Part shown: positions 23,684 through 33,309 of the stretch, piece by piece | How the letters are laid out: each line of letters starts with the position of its first letter | Position numbering within the stretch: position 1 is the stretch's first letter | Source: Pirellulales bacterium | GTDB lineage: Bacteria; Planctomycetota; Planctomycetia; Pirellulales; Lacipirellulaceae | NCBI GenBank assembly: GCA_020847515.1 | Contig: JADLBW010000007.1 | Span: 1 to 38,270 of the forward strand | DNA length: 38,270 nucleotides | Direction of reading: 5' to 3' | Made by a program: the position numbers and the translations under genes | The notes under the pieces: generated by a model | The model's database searches: none | What the model saw: only the letters and a program-made list of their open reading frames with translations | What the model was told of the DNA's origin: nothing

Positions 23684-26600
23684 TCACTGCCCGGCCGCCG
23701 GGGCCGGCTCGGGCGTCGTCTGCTGGAGGCTCAGAAACGCCAGCAGATCGAGCAGTTCCACGCCGCTCATCGATTCATTCAGCCGCTCCGGCATGCTCGA
23801 AACCTCTACGGTCTGCCGGATCTCGACGTCGGCCACCGGGATCTTCTCCATCTTGCCGTCGCCCAGCACCAGCGACAGGTGCTGCTGGTTCTCTTCGGCA
23901 AGCAAGCCCGAGAACGCCCTGCCGTCGACCGTGACGATATTCGTCGCCCTGTATTTGGGGTCAATCTTCTTATTGGGAAAGACGAGCGCCTCGAAGATTT
24001 CGTCCCGCCGCAGCCGCTTGCCGACGTCCGACAGGTTCGGCCCGAAATCGGCGCCGTCGTCCCCCACGCGGTGGCAAGCGCGGCACGTCCGCTGGAATAC
24101 CTTGGCGCCTTCGTCCGCATGGCCCCCCAGGGCATTGAGCCGCGACATCACCGTGGTGCGATGCCCTTCGTGGTCGTACCGCTCGATGATCGACTTCACC
24201 AGGGCGTTCACCTCGCGGCCGACGTCGCCTGCCGCCGCGACCCGCTCCAGGAACGCTCCCGCCGCGGGATCGCCGCCGGCGAACTGGCGCCCGCTGGCCC
24301 GGGCCTCGCTCCACGCCGGCTGCAAGGCCCCGAGCGTACTCTCGAGCGTGTAGGTCAATTCTTCGTCCAGCGGCGCCTGGAGCGCCTTAAGCGCCAGCTC
24401 GACGCTATCCTCCGTGGGGAAGAAGCTGAAGGCCCGCACCGCCTCCAGCCGCACCCGCGGATGGGGGTCGTCGACCAGGGGACCAATCAAATCGAGCGCA
24501 TCGGGAACGAACTCGCGCAAGTCGGCGATAATATGCACCGCCGCCGCGCGGGCATTGGGTTCTTCAGCCTTCAGCAGCGCGGCCAGCAACTCGCGGTCCG
24601 CCGCATGCTGCCCCGCCAGGGCCCACATGCCTTCGATCATCAGTCGCTCGCGCAAGGGGTCGTTCGCAGCAAGCGAACCGACCCACTCCTTTACCGCCGC
24701 GATCACTTCGTCTCGCGGCCGGTCGCGCAACTCCCGCTGCACCCGGTACCGCGTCGCCGCCTCATACTCGCGAAGTTGCTCCAGCAGTTCCGTAACCGAC
24801 TTATCGGCCTGCGTCGCCGCCTTCACCAGCGGCCGACCCTCGGCGTACAGCCGGTACACCCGGCCGTGGCTGTGATCGCGGTTCGGGTCCCGCTGCGAGT
24901 ACTGCATGTGGCCGATCAGCGGGTTGTGCCAATCGATGAAGTACAGGGCCCCGTCGGGGCCGATCTGCGGATCGCCCGGCCGAAAGTTCTTATCGGTCGA
25001 ACGAACCAGGTCCTCCACCCGCGCGCCTGTATACCCCGAGCCGTCGTCGGCGACCTTGAACTGCAGGATGCCGTTCATGTTGATCACGCAGGCGTAAAAG
25101 AAATTGCCCTGCGCATCAGGCGGGAAGTGCCGGCTATAGAGAAAGCCGTTCCCCAGCGCCGGCCGCATCGTCGGTCCGTCGTAGTGGATGAACTGCCGGT
25201 TCGACTTCCGCTGGTCGAACATCGCGCCGTTGAGCGGCGTGGCCCAGTGCTGGTCGGCGCCCGTGCCGTCGCCGACGAAGCCCTGCCCCCACTGGTTATG
25301 CGTGTAGCACCAGGGGTTGGCGAAGCAGGGCGTGACGTGGTGCTCCATGCGCCACCGCCGCGGATCGAGCGCGTAGGCGTTCGAGACATTGTGATTGCGG
25401 AACGGCCCCCACGGCGTCTCGACCGTGGTGCTCATCGAGATGCCTTCGAGCATCACCAGCCGCCCGTCGGGCGTCCATTCAAACGCGCTGATCGCATGGT
25501 GCGTGTCGTCGGTCGCAAAGCCGTCGAGCACCGCCTCCCGCACGTCGGCCCGGTCGTCCCCGTCGGTATCCTTCAGGAACAACAGCTTCGGCTGGCTGGT
25601 GACCAGCACGCCCCCGTTCCAGAATTCAAATCCCACCGGCACGTGCAGCCCCGTGGCGAACACGGTCGTCTTATCGGCCCGGCCGTCGGCGTCGGCGTCT
25701 TCGAGGATCAGCAGCCGGTCGGTCGGCTGGGGGTCGCCGGGGCGCCACTGGGGGTATGTCGGCATGCACGAGACCCACAGCCGCCCGCGGTTGTCGAAGG
25801 CCATCTGCACCGGCTTGGCCAGCTCGGGGAACATCTCCTCGGAGGCGAACGTCTGGATCTTGTAGCCCGGCGCCGTGGTCATCGCCGCCTCGGCCTCGGC
25901 GGGCGTGAGGATCCGCAGCTCCTCCGGCTCCGAATACGGCTTGGTGCCAAACGCCGTCGGCGGCACGTCGAGCTCCGGATGGGCGTCGTCGATCGCCGGC
26001 GGCTCCTGGCCGCGGGCCAGCGCCCAGATCACCCGGTCCCGCTCGGCGCACATCTTACGAATCTTGGCATACTCCGGCCGGAACGTCTCGACGTCCAGCG
26101 GCTTCGAGCGACTGCCGTAGACGTACCAGCCGTTGACCATCCGGTAGTCCTGCTGGTGATGCCACTGCAAGTCGACGACGGCCGTCCGGACCGCTTTCAT
26201 CCGTTCCAAGATTGTTCTAAATGCCACGATCGAGTCTCGCGGATTCTCCAAGCCTTCCTCGTCGTCCGCCCTCTGAGGCGTCAGCGCAGGATGGCGTCCG
26301 AACAATTCGTTCGAGAGAGCGAACGATACGTAACGATCTCCGCGATCGTTAAGATGGACGCCATTGATCGTGAGTTTACGGTCCGGACGACGTTCGCGAT
26401 CGAACTTCTTCAAGGTAGGCGTAAACAGGTCGCAGTAGAGAAGGTCTGCCGTCTTCGCATAGTTGGCAATCGCCTCGGCGTACAGCTTGAGATCCTCATT
26501 CTCCCGCACGCCGTCCGGCAGCAGCGGATCGCCCGTCGCTTCGTACGCGATCGGCGACGCCAGCACAATCCGCGGCGGCTTGCCGTCCTTGGCGAACTGC

Positions 26601-27013
26601 TCCCGCAGCCGCTGTACGTACGCCGCCAAGTCCGCTTTGAACTTCGGCAAGCCCTCCGGCCCGGCGAACGACTCGTTGAACCCGTAGAAGCACAACAACA
26701 CGTCGGGCGCGAACACGGCCAGCGGATCGTCCAGCGCCGTGTAGTCGTTCGGCCGCTGCTGCCGCCCCACCTCGTCGCACGGCCAGCCGAAGTTCCGCAC
26801 CACCAGCTCATGCTCGGGAAATCGCGTATGCAGTAGGGCTTCAAAGTTCCCGTACAGCCGCATCCGTTCGGCCAGCGAATTGCCGACCAGCGCAATCCGG
26901 TCGTGCGGCCGCAGTTCCAGCCGCGGCTCCTCGGCGTCAAGCGGCGCTACGAGCATCGACCAAGCAAGGAAAACAACAGCCGAGGCAATCCTGCCCATTA
27001 CGCGGTCATTCAA
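23684..27013 (-). CDS. SGNH hydrolase / PVC membrane-bound-dehydrogenase / HEAT / haem-binding multidomain protein
   Basis: A 1109-residue exported protein typical of planctomycetes. It has a signal peptide (about 6-27) and an SGNH esterase-like domain (about 30-240) with IALVGNSLAE, FYGFNES and INGVHLND as the block I, III and V equivalents. A beta-propeller resembling soluble glucose-dehydrogenase folds follows (about 385-740; MAFDNRGRLWVS, PVGFEFWNGGVLVTSQPKL). HEAT-like repeats come next (about 770-900), and then a cytochrome-c-like module with CRACH, GPNLSDVG and the Pirellula/Verrucomicrobium-type continuation. It may oxidise or deacylate complex carbohydrates at the cell surface; the substrate is unknown. 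The start is TTG 27013: GAGGAG lies 8 bases upstream, whereas the inner ATG at 26998 lacks a ribosome site. The gene is divergent from the phosphodiesterase-family gene. Confidence 0.9.
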   Translation of the reverse strand: MNDRVMGRIASAVVFLAWSMLVAPLDAEEPRLELRPHDRIALVGNSLAERMRLYGNFEALLHTRFPEHELVVRNFGWPCDEVGRQQRPNDYTALDDPLAVFAPDVLLCFYGFNESFAGPEGLPKFKADLAAYVQRLREQFAKDGKPPRIVLASPIAYEATGDPLLPDGVRENEDLKLYAEAIANYAKTADLLYCDLFTPTLKKFDRERRPDRKLTINGVHLNDRGDRYVSFALSNELFGRHPALTPQRADDEEGLENPRDSIVAFRTILERMKAVRTAVVDLQWHHQQDYRMVNGWYVYGSRSKPLDVETFRPEYAKIRKMCAERDRVIWALARGQEPPAIDDAHPELDVPPTAFGTKPYSEPEELRILTPAEAEAAMTTAPGYKIQTFASEEMFPELAKPVQMAFDNRGRLWVSCMPTYPQWRPGDPQPTDRLLILEDADADGRADKTTVFATGLHVPVGFEFWNGGVLVTSQPKLLFLKDTDGDDRADVREAVLDGFATDDTHHAISAFEWTPDGRLVMLEGISMSTTVETPWGPFRNHNVSNAYALDPRRWRMEHHVTPCFANPWCYTHNQWGQGFVGDGTGADQHWATPLNGAMFDQRKSNRQFIHYDGPTMRPALGNGFLYSRHFPPDAQGNFFYACVINMNGILQFKVADDGSGYTGARVEDLVRSTDKNFRPGDPQIGPDGALYFIDWHNPLIGHMQYSQRDPNRDHSHGRVYRLYAEGRPLVKAATQADKSVTELLEQLREYEAATRYRVQRELRDRPRDEVIAAVKEWVGSLAANDPLRERLMIEGMWALAGQHAADRELLAALLKAEEPNARAAAVHIIADLREFVPDALDLIGPLVDDPHPRVRLEAVRAFSFFPTEDSVELALKALQAPLDEELTYTLESTLGALQPAWSEARASGRQFAGGDPAAGAFLERVAAAGDVGREVNALVKSIIERYDHEGHRTTVMSRLNALGGHADEGAKVFQRTCRACHRVGDDGADFGPNLSDVGKRLRRDEIFEALVFPNKKIDPKYRATNIVTVDGRAFSGLLAEENQQHLSLVLGDGKMEKIPVADVEIRQTVEVSSMPERLNESMSGVELLDLLAFLSLQQTTPEPAPAAGQ

Positions 27014-27369
27014 TGGAAACTCTCCTCAAGAAAAGAGCCGGCATAAGCACCGAGGCCGCCACGCGCGGCGAAGCACGGCCGCTCCGCCGCCGACGATTAT
27101 AACCCACGATCAGAGGCGGTTGCGCCGGCCGTACGGATATTCGGCCGCTCCGAAATCAGCACTTCGCGGCTCGCTAGTGGCGAAGAACGCCCGACGCGAG
27201 CCGAAGCCCCTCATGCACCGGCGGCTCGCAGCATGCGCAATTTGCCCTGAAATAATCCGCAAACCGGCAGGATGCGTTGGTTAAACTGGCGACAAGGCCG
27301 TCGCCCTATCGCGATCTCCCTGGCTTTCCAAATCGCCGCCCTGCGCTCTCTTGCGCCACCATTACCGCT
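27014..27369. other. 356-base divergent intergenic region
   Basis: Separates two outward-facing genes and must hold both promoters. GAGGAG near 27022-27027 (minus strand) serves the large gene. No clear -10/-35 pair, RNA gene or repeat was found. Confidence 0.5.
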
Positions 27370-28305
27370 ATGAAGCAAACCATCGCCTTCCTTGCCGTCG
27401 CCATAGGGCTACTGCCGTATTCTTCCGCCTGTCGGGCCGCCGAATCCGACAACGGCCCCGTTAAGAAGGCCCTGTTGATCGGCATCGACGGCTGCCGGTT
27501 CGACGCCGTCCGCGCCGCCGACGCCCCCAACATCGATCGGCTCATCGACGAGGGCGCCCTGGCGCAGCCCATCCGCATCTTCCCCGCGCGCTATCGCGGC
27601 GCCGACACGATCAGCGGCCCTGGCTGGTCGAACATCCTCTGCGGCGTCTGGGCCGACAAGCACGGCGTGCTGGATAACAAGTTCGCGGCGCCCAACTACG
27701 AAGAGTACCCCCACTTCTTCCGCCGCTTGAAGCAGGCGCGGCCCGCTGCGTTTACCGCATCGTTCTCCGACTGGGACGCCATCGCGCAAAAGATCCTCCG
27801 CGACGCCGACGTCGAGCTCGACGCCTCGGGAAAGGACCAGGCCTATGAAGTGGGCGACCAGCAAATCGCCGACGCCGCCAGCAAGCTCCTCGGCGAAGGC
27901 GACCCCACGGCGACCATGGTCTACTTCGGACAGGTCGATGAAACCGGGCACCAGGACGGCTTCCATCCCTCGGTCGCCAGCTATGTTGCCGCCATCGAGC
28001 GGGTCGACGCCCACATCGGTCAATTGCTCGACGCGATCCAGTCCCGCGCCAGCCGGAATGAAGAAGACTGGCTGATCCTTGTCACCACCGATCACGGCGG
28101 CAGCGGCACCGGCCACGGCGGGGGGCACGACAACCCCGAGGTCGCCTGCTCCTGGCTCGTCGTCAGCGGCGACTCGGCCCAGCGGGGCCGGATCAGCGGC
28201 GAGCATGGCCAGGTCGACGCCGTGCCGACAATCTTCGCCCACCTGGGAGTCGAGGCCGATCCTGCCTGGAAGCTCGACGGCACGGCCGTGGGCCTCAAAC
28301 AGTGA
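27370..28305 (+). CDS. secreted alkaline-phosphatase-superfamily phosphodiesterase
   Basis: A 311-residue enzyme of the type I phosphodiesterase/nucleotide pyrophosphatase branch. A signal peptide (about 1-23) precedes a first metal-site strand LLIGIDGCRFDAV and APNIDRLIDEGA. The nucleophile region is ADTISGPGWSNILCGVWADKHGV. Further metal-site motifs are VDETGHQDGFHPS and LVTTDHGGSGTGHGGGHDN, with a late EHGQVDAVPT. It should hydrolyse phosphate mono- or diesters outside the cytoplasm, with two metal ions; the substrate is unknown. ATG 27370 gives a proper signal peptide, whereas the in-frame upstream ATG 27277 does not. It converges with the superoxide dismutase gene across a hairpin. Confidence 0.9.
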   Translation: MKQTIAFLAVAIGLLPYSSACRAAESDNGPVKKALLIGIDGCRFDAVRAADAPNIDRLIDEGALAQPIRIFPARYRGADTISGPGWSNILCGVWADKHGVLDNKFAAPNYEEYPHFFRRLKQARPAAFTASFSDWDAIAQKILRDADVELDASGKDQAYEVGDQQIADAASKLLGEGDPTATMVYFGQVDETGHQDGFHPSVASYVAAIERVDAHIGQLLDAIQSRASRNEEDWLILVTTDHGGSGTGHGGGHDNPEVACSWLVVSGDSAQRGRISGEHGQVDAVPTIFAHLGVEADPAWKLDGTAVGLKQ

Positions 28306-28336
28306 CCCGGACGCCCGCTGAGACGATACACAACAA

Positions 28337-28375
28337 GCCCCGGTTAGACGGCGTCGATCGCTCGCTAACCGGGGC
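28337..28375. terminator. hairpin between convergent phosphodiesterase and SOD genes
   Basis: GCCCCGGTTAG (28337-28347) pairs perfectly with CTAACCGGGGC (28365-28375), with a 17-base loop. It lies between two gene ends, so a bidirectional terminator is likely, although no U-run follows. Confidence 0.65.
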
Positions 28376-28406
28376 CGTGGTGATTGTGCGGCGCAAGTTC
28401 GCCAGC

Positions 28407-29168
28407 TCAAGCGCCGGCGGTGAAGTTGGCTTCCGCCTGCTCCCAGTTAACGACGTCCCACCACGCCGAGACGTAGTCGGCCCGCTTGTTCTGATACTTC
28501 AGATAGTAGGCGTGTTCCCACACGTCCACGCCGATGATCGGCGACTTGCCGAGCGACAGCGGGCTGTCCTGGTTGGCGGTGCTGACGACTTCCAGCCCGT
28601 CGGGCGACTTCACCAGCCACGCCCAGCCGCTGCCGAAGCGGGCGCCGGCGGCGTTGGCGAAGGCCTCCTTGAACGCGGCCACGCTGCCAAACTTCTGCTT
28701 GATCGCCTCGGCCAGTTGGCCGCCCGGCTGCTGCCCCTTGGCAGGGCTCATGATCTTCCAGAAGAACGTATGGTTGACGTGCCCGCCGCCGTTGTTGCGG
28801 ACCGCGGTGCGAATGTCCTCGGGTACCGCGTCCAGCTTGGCGATCAACTGCTCGGGCGCCATCTTCTTCAGGTCCGGGTGGCCTTCCAGGGCGGCGTTGA
28901 GCTTGTCGACGTAGCCCTGATGATGCTTGGTGTAATGGATCTCCATCGTGCGGGCGTCGATCGACGGCTCCAGGGCGTCGAAGGCGTACGGCAACTTTGG
29001 CAAGGCATACCCCGAACCTCCCGCCGAGGCCTGCTGTGCGACAGCCTTGCGCGTCCCCCCCAACAAGGCGGCGCCGGCGCTGCCGACGGCAATGATCGAC
29101 GCCGACTTGGCGAGAAACGCGCGACGGTTCACCGGGGCGCATGCAATGGAGCGGGCGTACAGACGCAT
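28407..29168 (-). CDS. Tat-exported superoxide dismutase (Mn/Fe family)
   Basis: A 253-residue enzyme that converts superoxide to oxygen and hydrogen peroxide. Metal ligands by alignment to E. coli SodA are His78 ([13 protein letters not shown]), His133 ([13 protein letters not shown]), Asp215 and His219 ([13 protein letters not shown]). The active-site glutamine is Gln200 in STANQDSP, the position typical of Mn enzymes, and GGGHVNH also favours Mn. Unlike most family members it begins with about 50 extra residues containing [20 protein letters not shown], a Tat signal, so the enzyme is probably folded in the cytoplasm and exported. GAGGAGG 7 bases before the ATG supports the start at 29168. 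The mature domain starts near [14 protein letters not shown]. Confidence 0.94.
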   Translation of the reverse strand: MRLYARSIACAPVNRRAFLAKSASIIAVGSAGAALLGGTRKAVAQQASAGGSGYALPKLPYAFDALEPSIDARTMEIHYTKHHQGYVDKLNAALEGHPDLKKMAPEQLIAKLDAVPEDIRTAVRNNGGGHVNHTFFWKIMSPAKGQQPGGQLAEAIKQKFGSVAAFKEAFANAAGARFGSGWAWLVKSPDGLEVVSTANQDSPLSLGKSPIIGVDVWEHAYYLKYQNKRADYVSAWWDVVNWEQAEANFTAGA

Positions 29169-29413
29169 GGGTAAGCCTCCTCTAGCAGGTAGGAACTAAC
29201 GGCACGGCGGGCATGCGCCCGACCATACGGCGGCGCAATCGCTACGACCGTCAATGTTACCCGTCGCCAAACTCCAACGCCACCGGGCCCGCGGCGAACC
29301 GGAGTGCGCCGCCGCCGCTCGCCTTGGCGGCTGGCCCGAGCTTTCCGGAAAGTAGCACTGCTGCCATTGCGATCAGCGCCGATTTCCGCAAAACCTTTTC
29401 TTCAATCGCCGCG

Positions 29414-29419
29414 TAGAAT
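29414..29419 (+). promoter_or_regulatory. possible -10 element for the secreted unknown protein
   Basis: TAGAAT about 110 bases before ATG 29529. A convincing -35 is not seen. Confidence 0.25.
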
Positions 29420-29528
29420 GCTCGGACCGATTATGGATAGCCGCGCACAGGAAGGCGCGTCGGTTGCAGCGGGCGGGCCGAGAGGACTTCGGCGCCCCGC
29501 GTGCCTGGGAAGAGAGGAGCCTTCCGCC

Positions 29529-30332
29529 ATGCGACGATCTGCAAGCTCATCGCCCCGTCTGTTCGCCTCGACGCTGCTGGCGCTGGCAGCGGCCTGTCCC
29601 TCAGCGGCGCCCCTGGAGGCCGCCGAAGAAACGGCGCTGTTGTTCGACTTCGGCCGCACGCTCGAATGCCGCGACGTCACGCCACCGGAGTTTCAAGAGC
29701 GCTATCCCGACGAGCGGATCATCGAGTGCACCCTGCGGCTGTCGGCGTACCTGACGTCGGGGGCCGCCAGCGACGTGCAATCGATTCGCGTCGAACTGAG
29801 CGACGCCGATCGCCGGCTTCGCGTCTATAGCTTTTCGCCGGCTACGCGGCTGGAAAGCGATCTCGCCGCCGACATCGAAACTACCAAGACCGTGGAGAAA
29901 TCGTACTCGTTCGAGGCCTCGCTAGGGGGCGAATTGCCCGCGCCTATCGGCGGCGTGGTCGCCCATCTCGCGCCGACCCTCGGCGGCGGCAAAGGGGGAA
30001 AGGAAGTCGTTACGGAAAAGCTCCTCCGCGTAGCTCCCAAGCAACCGGTGATTGCCAGCGGCACTATCAATTCCGAGCACGGTGTCTTTTTTGTCCTGCG
30101 GTCGTCCCCGACCGCCTCGCTGGAAGGGGTGCATGAACTGACGGTGCAGTTCCGCGCCCCGGCCGCGTGGCGCGGCGATGCGATTCGCGTCTCGTGCCAG
30201 GCGACCGGCAATCAGAAGGTGCTCTGGATGACCCAACAGCGGGTCTGGGGCCAGAAGTCGCAGCCCGTCGCCCTGTACCTGGCCGGCGATACGGCCGCAC
30301 GCCGCGCGGCCGAGCGTTATGCGCGGCAATAG
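29529..30332 (+). CDS. secreted protein of unknown function
   Basis: A 267-residue protein with a signal peptide (MRRSASSSPRLFASTLLALA, cleavage near AAPLEAA). The mature part is probably mostly beta strands (ETALLFDFGRTLECRDVT, IIECTLRLSAYLTSG, VQSIRVELSDADRRLRVYSF, GVHELTVQFRAPAAWRGDAI). It contains a glycine-rich patch (PTLGGGKGGKE), no cysteine cluster and no recognisable catalytic motif. I do not recognise the family. The ORF is open further upstream, but GAGGAG 9 bases before ATG 29529 and the signal peptide there fix the start. Periplasmic or surface location is inferred. It converges with the dockerin/PEP-CTERM gene with only 7 bases between the ends. Confidence 0.75.
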   Translation: MRRSASSSPRLFASTLLALAAACPSAAPLEAAEETALLFDFGRTLECRDVTPPEFQERYPDERIIECTLRLSAYLTSGAASDVQSIRVELSDADRRLRVYSFSPATRLESDLAADIETTKTVEKSYSFEASLGGELPAPIGGVVAHLAPTLGGGKGGKEVVTEKLLRVAPKQPVIASGTINSEHGVFFVLRSSPTASLEGVHELTVQFRAPAAWRGDAIRVSCQATGNQKVLWMTQQRVWGQKSQPVALYLAGDTAARRAAERYARQ

Positions 30333-30339
30333 GCGTCGG

Positions 30340-31218
30340 CTAGCCGACGCCGCCGTGCGGCCGGCGGCGGAAGATCGCCCACAACGCCGCAGCCCATAGC
30401 ACGGCGCTCGCCGGTTCCGGAACGGCGGCGGCAGCGGCCATCGCGGAAGTATGCGTTCCGAACTGCCGCTGCCACAACAAGTAATCGGCGCCGTCCACGT
30501 GGCTGTCGTCGTCCAGATCGCCGGAGGCGAACGTGCCGGCGGTCGAACCGAAACCGGTCTTCCAGGCCGCCAGATCGGGGGCGTTCACGATGGAATCGCC
30601 GTTAAAGTCCCCCACCCGCGCTACAAGCACATAGCCCGACAGCGCACCCGCGAAACTTCCCGGCGTGGGCGCCGTCGTGTCGATCGATCCCGTGAGCGTG
30701 TAGACGCCCGGCGCCGCCAATGCCTGCCGCAACGCCCGAGTTCCCGCGGTATCGCCGAGCGTAAATATCGGCGCCGGCTGACCCAGTCTGGCGAGCCTCA
30801 GAGTGGCAAATATGTTCGGCTCCGAGGGCGGGCTGAGCACGTCCCCCGCCAGTTCGATCCATTGCTGCGCGGTCGTGGTGAACGATTGCTGGAACTCGAC
30901 GGTCGCCGTCGCGTTCGTCTGACCGCTGGGGGCCGCGGCATTGGTGCTGCTGCTGGCGGACCCAGAGAAGGTGAACCGGCTGGCCGTCGGAGTCGCCGCG
31001 ATCAGGCTCGCAGCGGCGAAGTCGACCCCGTCGGGGAAGGAGTTGTCCGTGAGGCTCGCGGCGCCGATGACTACCGGCGTTGTCTTCGCCGCCTTTCCAC
31101 CGGCCTGAATCGCCAGCGAGCCGCTTATCGGAGCGAAATTCGCTCCCCCGCAAAGGGCGCCGCTCGTCGCCAGAACAAACATGCCGCCAGCAATGCGGGC
31201 CCAACAAGATGCCGCCAT
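30340..31218 (-). CDS. secreted PEP-CTERM protein with dockerin-like repeats
   Basis: A 292-residue exported protein with an N-terminal signal peptide (about 1-26). An Ala/Ser/Thr-rich body (for example GSASSSTNAAAPSGQTNATA) shows no enzyme motif. A pair of calcium-binding dockerin-like repeats follows (GDFNGDSIVNAPDLAAWKTG and GDLDDDSHVDGADYLLWQRQ). The tail VPEPASAVLWAAALWAIFRR is a PEP-CTERM signal. The repeats match those of the metalloprotease at 3216-4247, including the NxxDxxxW spacing, so both are probably sorted by the same exosortase system. AGGTGG about 5 bases upstream supports the ATG. The role is structural or binding at the surface, by inference only. Confidence 0.85.
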   Translation of the reverse strand: MAASCWARIAGGMFVLATSGALCGGANFAPISGSLAIQAGGKAAKTTPVVIGAASLTDNSFPDGVDFAAASLIAATPTASRFTFSGSASSSTNAAAPSGQTNATATVEFQQSFTTTAQQWIELAGDVLSPPSEPNIFATLRLARLGQPAPIFTLGDTAGTRALRQALAAPGVYTLTGSIDTTAPTPGSFAGALSGYVLVARVGDFNGDSIVNAPDLAAWKTGFGSTAGTFASGDLDDDSHVDGADYLLWQRQFGTHTSAMAAAAAVPEPASAVLWAAALWAIFRRRPHGGVG

Positions 31219-31747
31219 AGAGCCACCTGAGTCAATGCGGTCGGTCGCGGAGGTCCAGCTCCAATTCTAAGTTCGCAGCCCGCAGGCTCGCAAACAATTT
31301 CGCGATTCATCCTCCCAGCCGCCCGGGGCGCCGCGGCGGTCATTTTGCGGCAATTTGACCCCACCGCCGACCCCCAGGGCAGGGTGCTAGGCATGGCTTC
31401 CAGCGGTCTCAGGCCCGAAGGCTGCAGGCGCCCTCGGTCGAGAACGCACGTGGTTAGCCGCACATGCAGCGATCGATTGCGAACAGCACCTCGGCCACAT
31501 CGACGAAGCGACGGTGCGTCGTCAATTCAATGGCGCAGCGACTTTCCGGCGCATCTCCGGGCGATTCTGGCGGCGGTCGGAACCCGCTCGTAATTGCATG
31601 GCTGGCCGCTAGTTACGCTTGGGGGCTCAATTCGCAGCGACCGCTTGGCCCTGTTGTTGCCCGATGGCCAGCGGGGCAGGGCATCGGCCTGCGCAAGATG
31701 ACTCGCCGCCGCCGATACTTGGCCGCGGCAGAACAAGGTCGGAGCAG
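31219..31747. other. 529-base gap, no gene recognised
   Basis: Open frames here lack ribosome sites, and their composition looks unlike a real protein. No RNA gene, clear repeat or hairpin was recognised. Confidence 0.5.
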
Positions 31748-32032
31748 ATGATCTTTATTAATTGCTTGTGGGTCGGCGTGCTGTCTGGGCTAGTCGGCCG
31801 GCGGCTGATACGCACGGAAAGCGGTTGGGCCTCTGCGGGCAGCAGCGTTGCCGTCGGCGTCCTGGGAGGGCTGCTTGGCGGCTTGTCGCGCTCGCGACTG
31901 CTGCCCGGAGTTAGCGAATTGCCGCACTGCGACATCCTCGCGGCCGGACTTGGCGCGGCGATCACGCTCGTCCTATGGGCTGCTGCGCAGCGCCTGTGCA
32001 GTGCAGGCGCTTGTTCCGATCAGCGGCGCTAG
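31748..32032 (+). CDS. small GlsB/YeaQ/YmgE-like membrane protein
   Basis: A 94-residue protein with three hydrophobic segments: FINCLWVGVLSGLVGRRL, SVAVGVLGGLLGGLSRS and DILAAGLGAAITLVLWAAAQ. The glycine-rich middle (GVLGGLLGGL) and length match the YeaQ/YmgE/GlsB group, small inner-membrane proteins often linked to stress and annotated as transglycosylase-associated. The assignment rests on layout, not on a specific motif. ATG 31748 is used; GGAG lies only 3 bases upstream, which is a tight spacing. The gene converges with ilvC. Confidence 0.65.
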   Translation: MIFINCLWVGVLSGLVGRRLIRTESGWASAGSSVAVGVLGGLLGGLSRSRLLPGVSELPHCDILAAGLGAAITLVLWAAAQRLCSAGACSDQRR

Positions 32033-32149
32033 CGGCCAGTAGCCAACCAGAAATGACCGGATCGAAGTGGGTCGAATGCCGAAAACAGGTCGGTCGATCC
32101 TTCGCCTGGCGGCGGCGACTGGGACGGCTCTCGCGACGGCGACCGGCGC

Positions 32150-33157
32150 TCAATCGACCTCTTTTTCCTGGATCCACGACATCATCCGCCGTAGCTCCTT
32201 GCCGACTTGCTCGACCGGATGCTGGCGTTCGCGCCGACGGGTCGCCTTGAACGAGGCAGCGCCGGCCTTGTTCTCGAGGATCCAATCGCGGGCGAACTGG
32301 CCGCTGCGGATCTCTTCGAGGATCTTCTTCATCTCCTGCTTCGTCTCCTCGGTGACGATCCGCGGACCGCGGGTGTAGTCGCCGTATTCGGCGGTATTGG
32401 AGATGCTGTACCGCATGTAGCTAAGGCCGCCCTGATAGAACAAATCGACGATGAGCTTCAGCTCGTGCATGCACTCGAAGTAGGCCATCTCGGGCTGGTA
32501 GCCAGCTTCCACCAGCGTATCGAAGCCGGCCTTCACCAAGGCCGAGGCGCCGCCGCAGAGGACGACTTGCTCGCCGAACAGGTCGGTCTCGGTCTCTTCG
32601 GCGAAGGTGGTGCGGATGACGCCGGCCCGCGTGCCGCCGATGCCCTTGGCGTAGGCCATGCCGATCTTGAACGTTTCGTCGCTCGCCCCGTCGCTCAGGG
32701 CGATGAGGCACGGCACGCCGCCGCCCGCCACGAACTCGCTGCGAACCAGGTGCCCCGGCCCCTTCGGCGCCACCAGCAGCAGGTCGACCCCCTGGGGCGG
32801 CTCGACCTGCCCGAAGTGAACGTTGAAGCCGTGCGAACACATCAGCACGTTGCCGGGCCGCAGGTTCGGCTTGATTTCAGCGCGGTACACGTCGGCCTGC
32901 AGCTCATCGGGCAACAGGATGTTGACCACGTCCCCCTGCTTGGCGGCGTCGGCTGCCGAGACCGGCTCGAAGCCGTGGCTTTTGGCCAGGTCGTAGTTCT
33001 TGCCGCCGGGGCGCTGGCCGACGATCACCTTCACGCCGCTGTCGCGGAGGTTCTGGGCGTGGGCATGGCCCTGCGAACCGTAGCCAATGATGGCGACGGT
33101 CTTGCCCCTCAGGGCATTGAGGTCGGCGTCTTTGTCGTAATAGATCGTGGCGGCCAT
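32150..33157 (-). CDS. ilvC: ketol-acid reductoisomerase
   Basis: The second step of valine, leucine and isoleucine synthesis: isomerisation and NAD(P)H-dependent reduction of acetohydroxyacids, with Mg2+. It is 335 residues, the short class I length. The nucleotide-binding motif is [15 protein letters not shown] (24-38), with a beta2-alphaB loop [12 protein letters not shown] (48-59) that lacks the serine usual in NADPH-dependent E. coli-type enzymes. The active-site segment [19 protein letters not shown] carries the metal-binding acids. [13 protein letters not shown] is the second signature. The gene lies 152 bases downstream of ilvN on the same strand and probably forms a unit with it. It ends convergent with the small membrane protein gene. 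Confidence 0.96.
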   Translation of the reverse strand: MAATIYYDKDADLNALRGKTVAIIGYGSQGHAHAQNLRDSGVKVIVGQRPGGKNYDLAKSHGFEPVSAADAAKQGDVVNILLPDELQADVYRAEIKPNLRPGNVLMCSHGFNVHFGQVEPPQGVDLLLVAPKGPGHLVRSEFVAGGGVPCLIALSDGASDETFKIGMAYAKGIGGTRAGVIRTTFAEETETDLFGEQVVLCGGASALVKAGFDTLVEAGYQPEMAYFECMHELKLIVDLFYQGGLSYMRYSISNTAEYGDYTRGPRIVTEETKQEMKKILEEIRSGQFARDWILENKAGAASFKATRRRERQHPVEQVGKELRRMMSWIQEKEVD

Positions 33158-33309
33158 GTGGGGTTTTCCGAATGATTCGTGGTAGGGGTTCTAGGCGCCG
33201 GACCGCCGCGCGGTCCGAGGGGCCCCGCACTGCCGCGGCGGCCTTTTCCGAAAGGGGGGGTTGCCCTCCGGCAAAAACTGTATGGTGAAGCCTTAAATCT
33301 TTGTGAACT

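Noticed and set aside
23537-26836. 1099-codon plus-strand frame opposite the SGNH/dehydrogenase gene
   Set aside because: It is longer than most genes but has antisense composition (Arg, His, Pro, Val) and no domain. The minus strand carries clear domains over the same span.
31345-31751. Short plus-strand frames between the PEP-CTERM gene and the small membrane protein
   Set aside because: No ribosome site, no hydrophobic or motif pattern, Arg/Ser-rich shadow composition.
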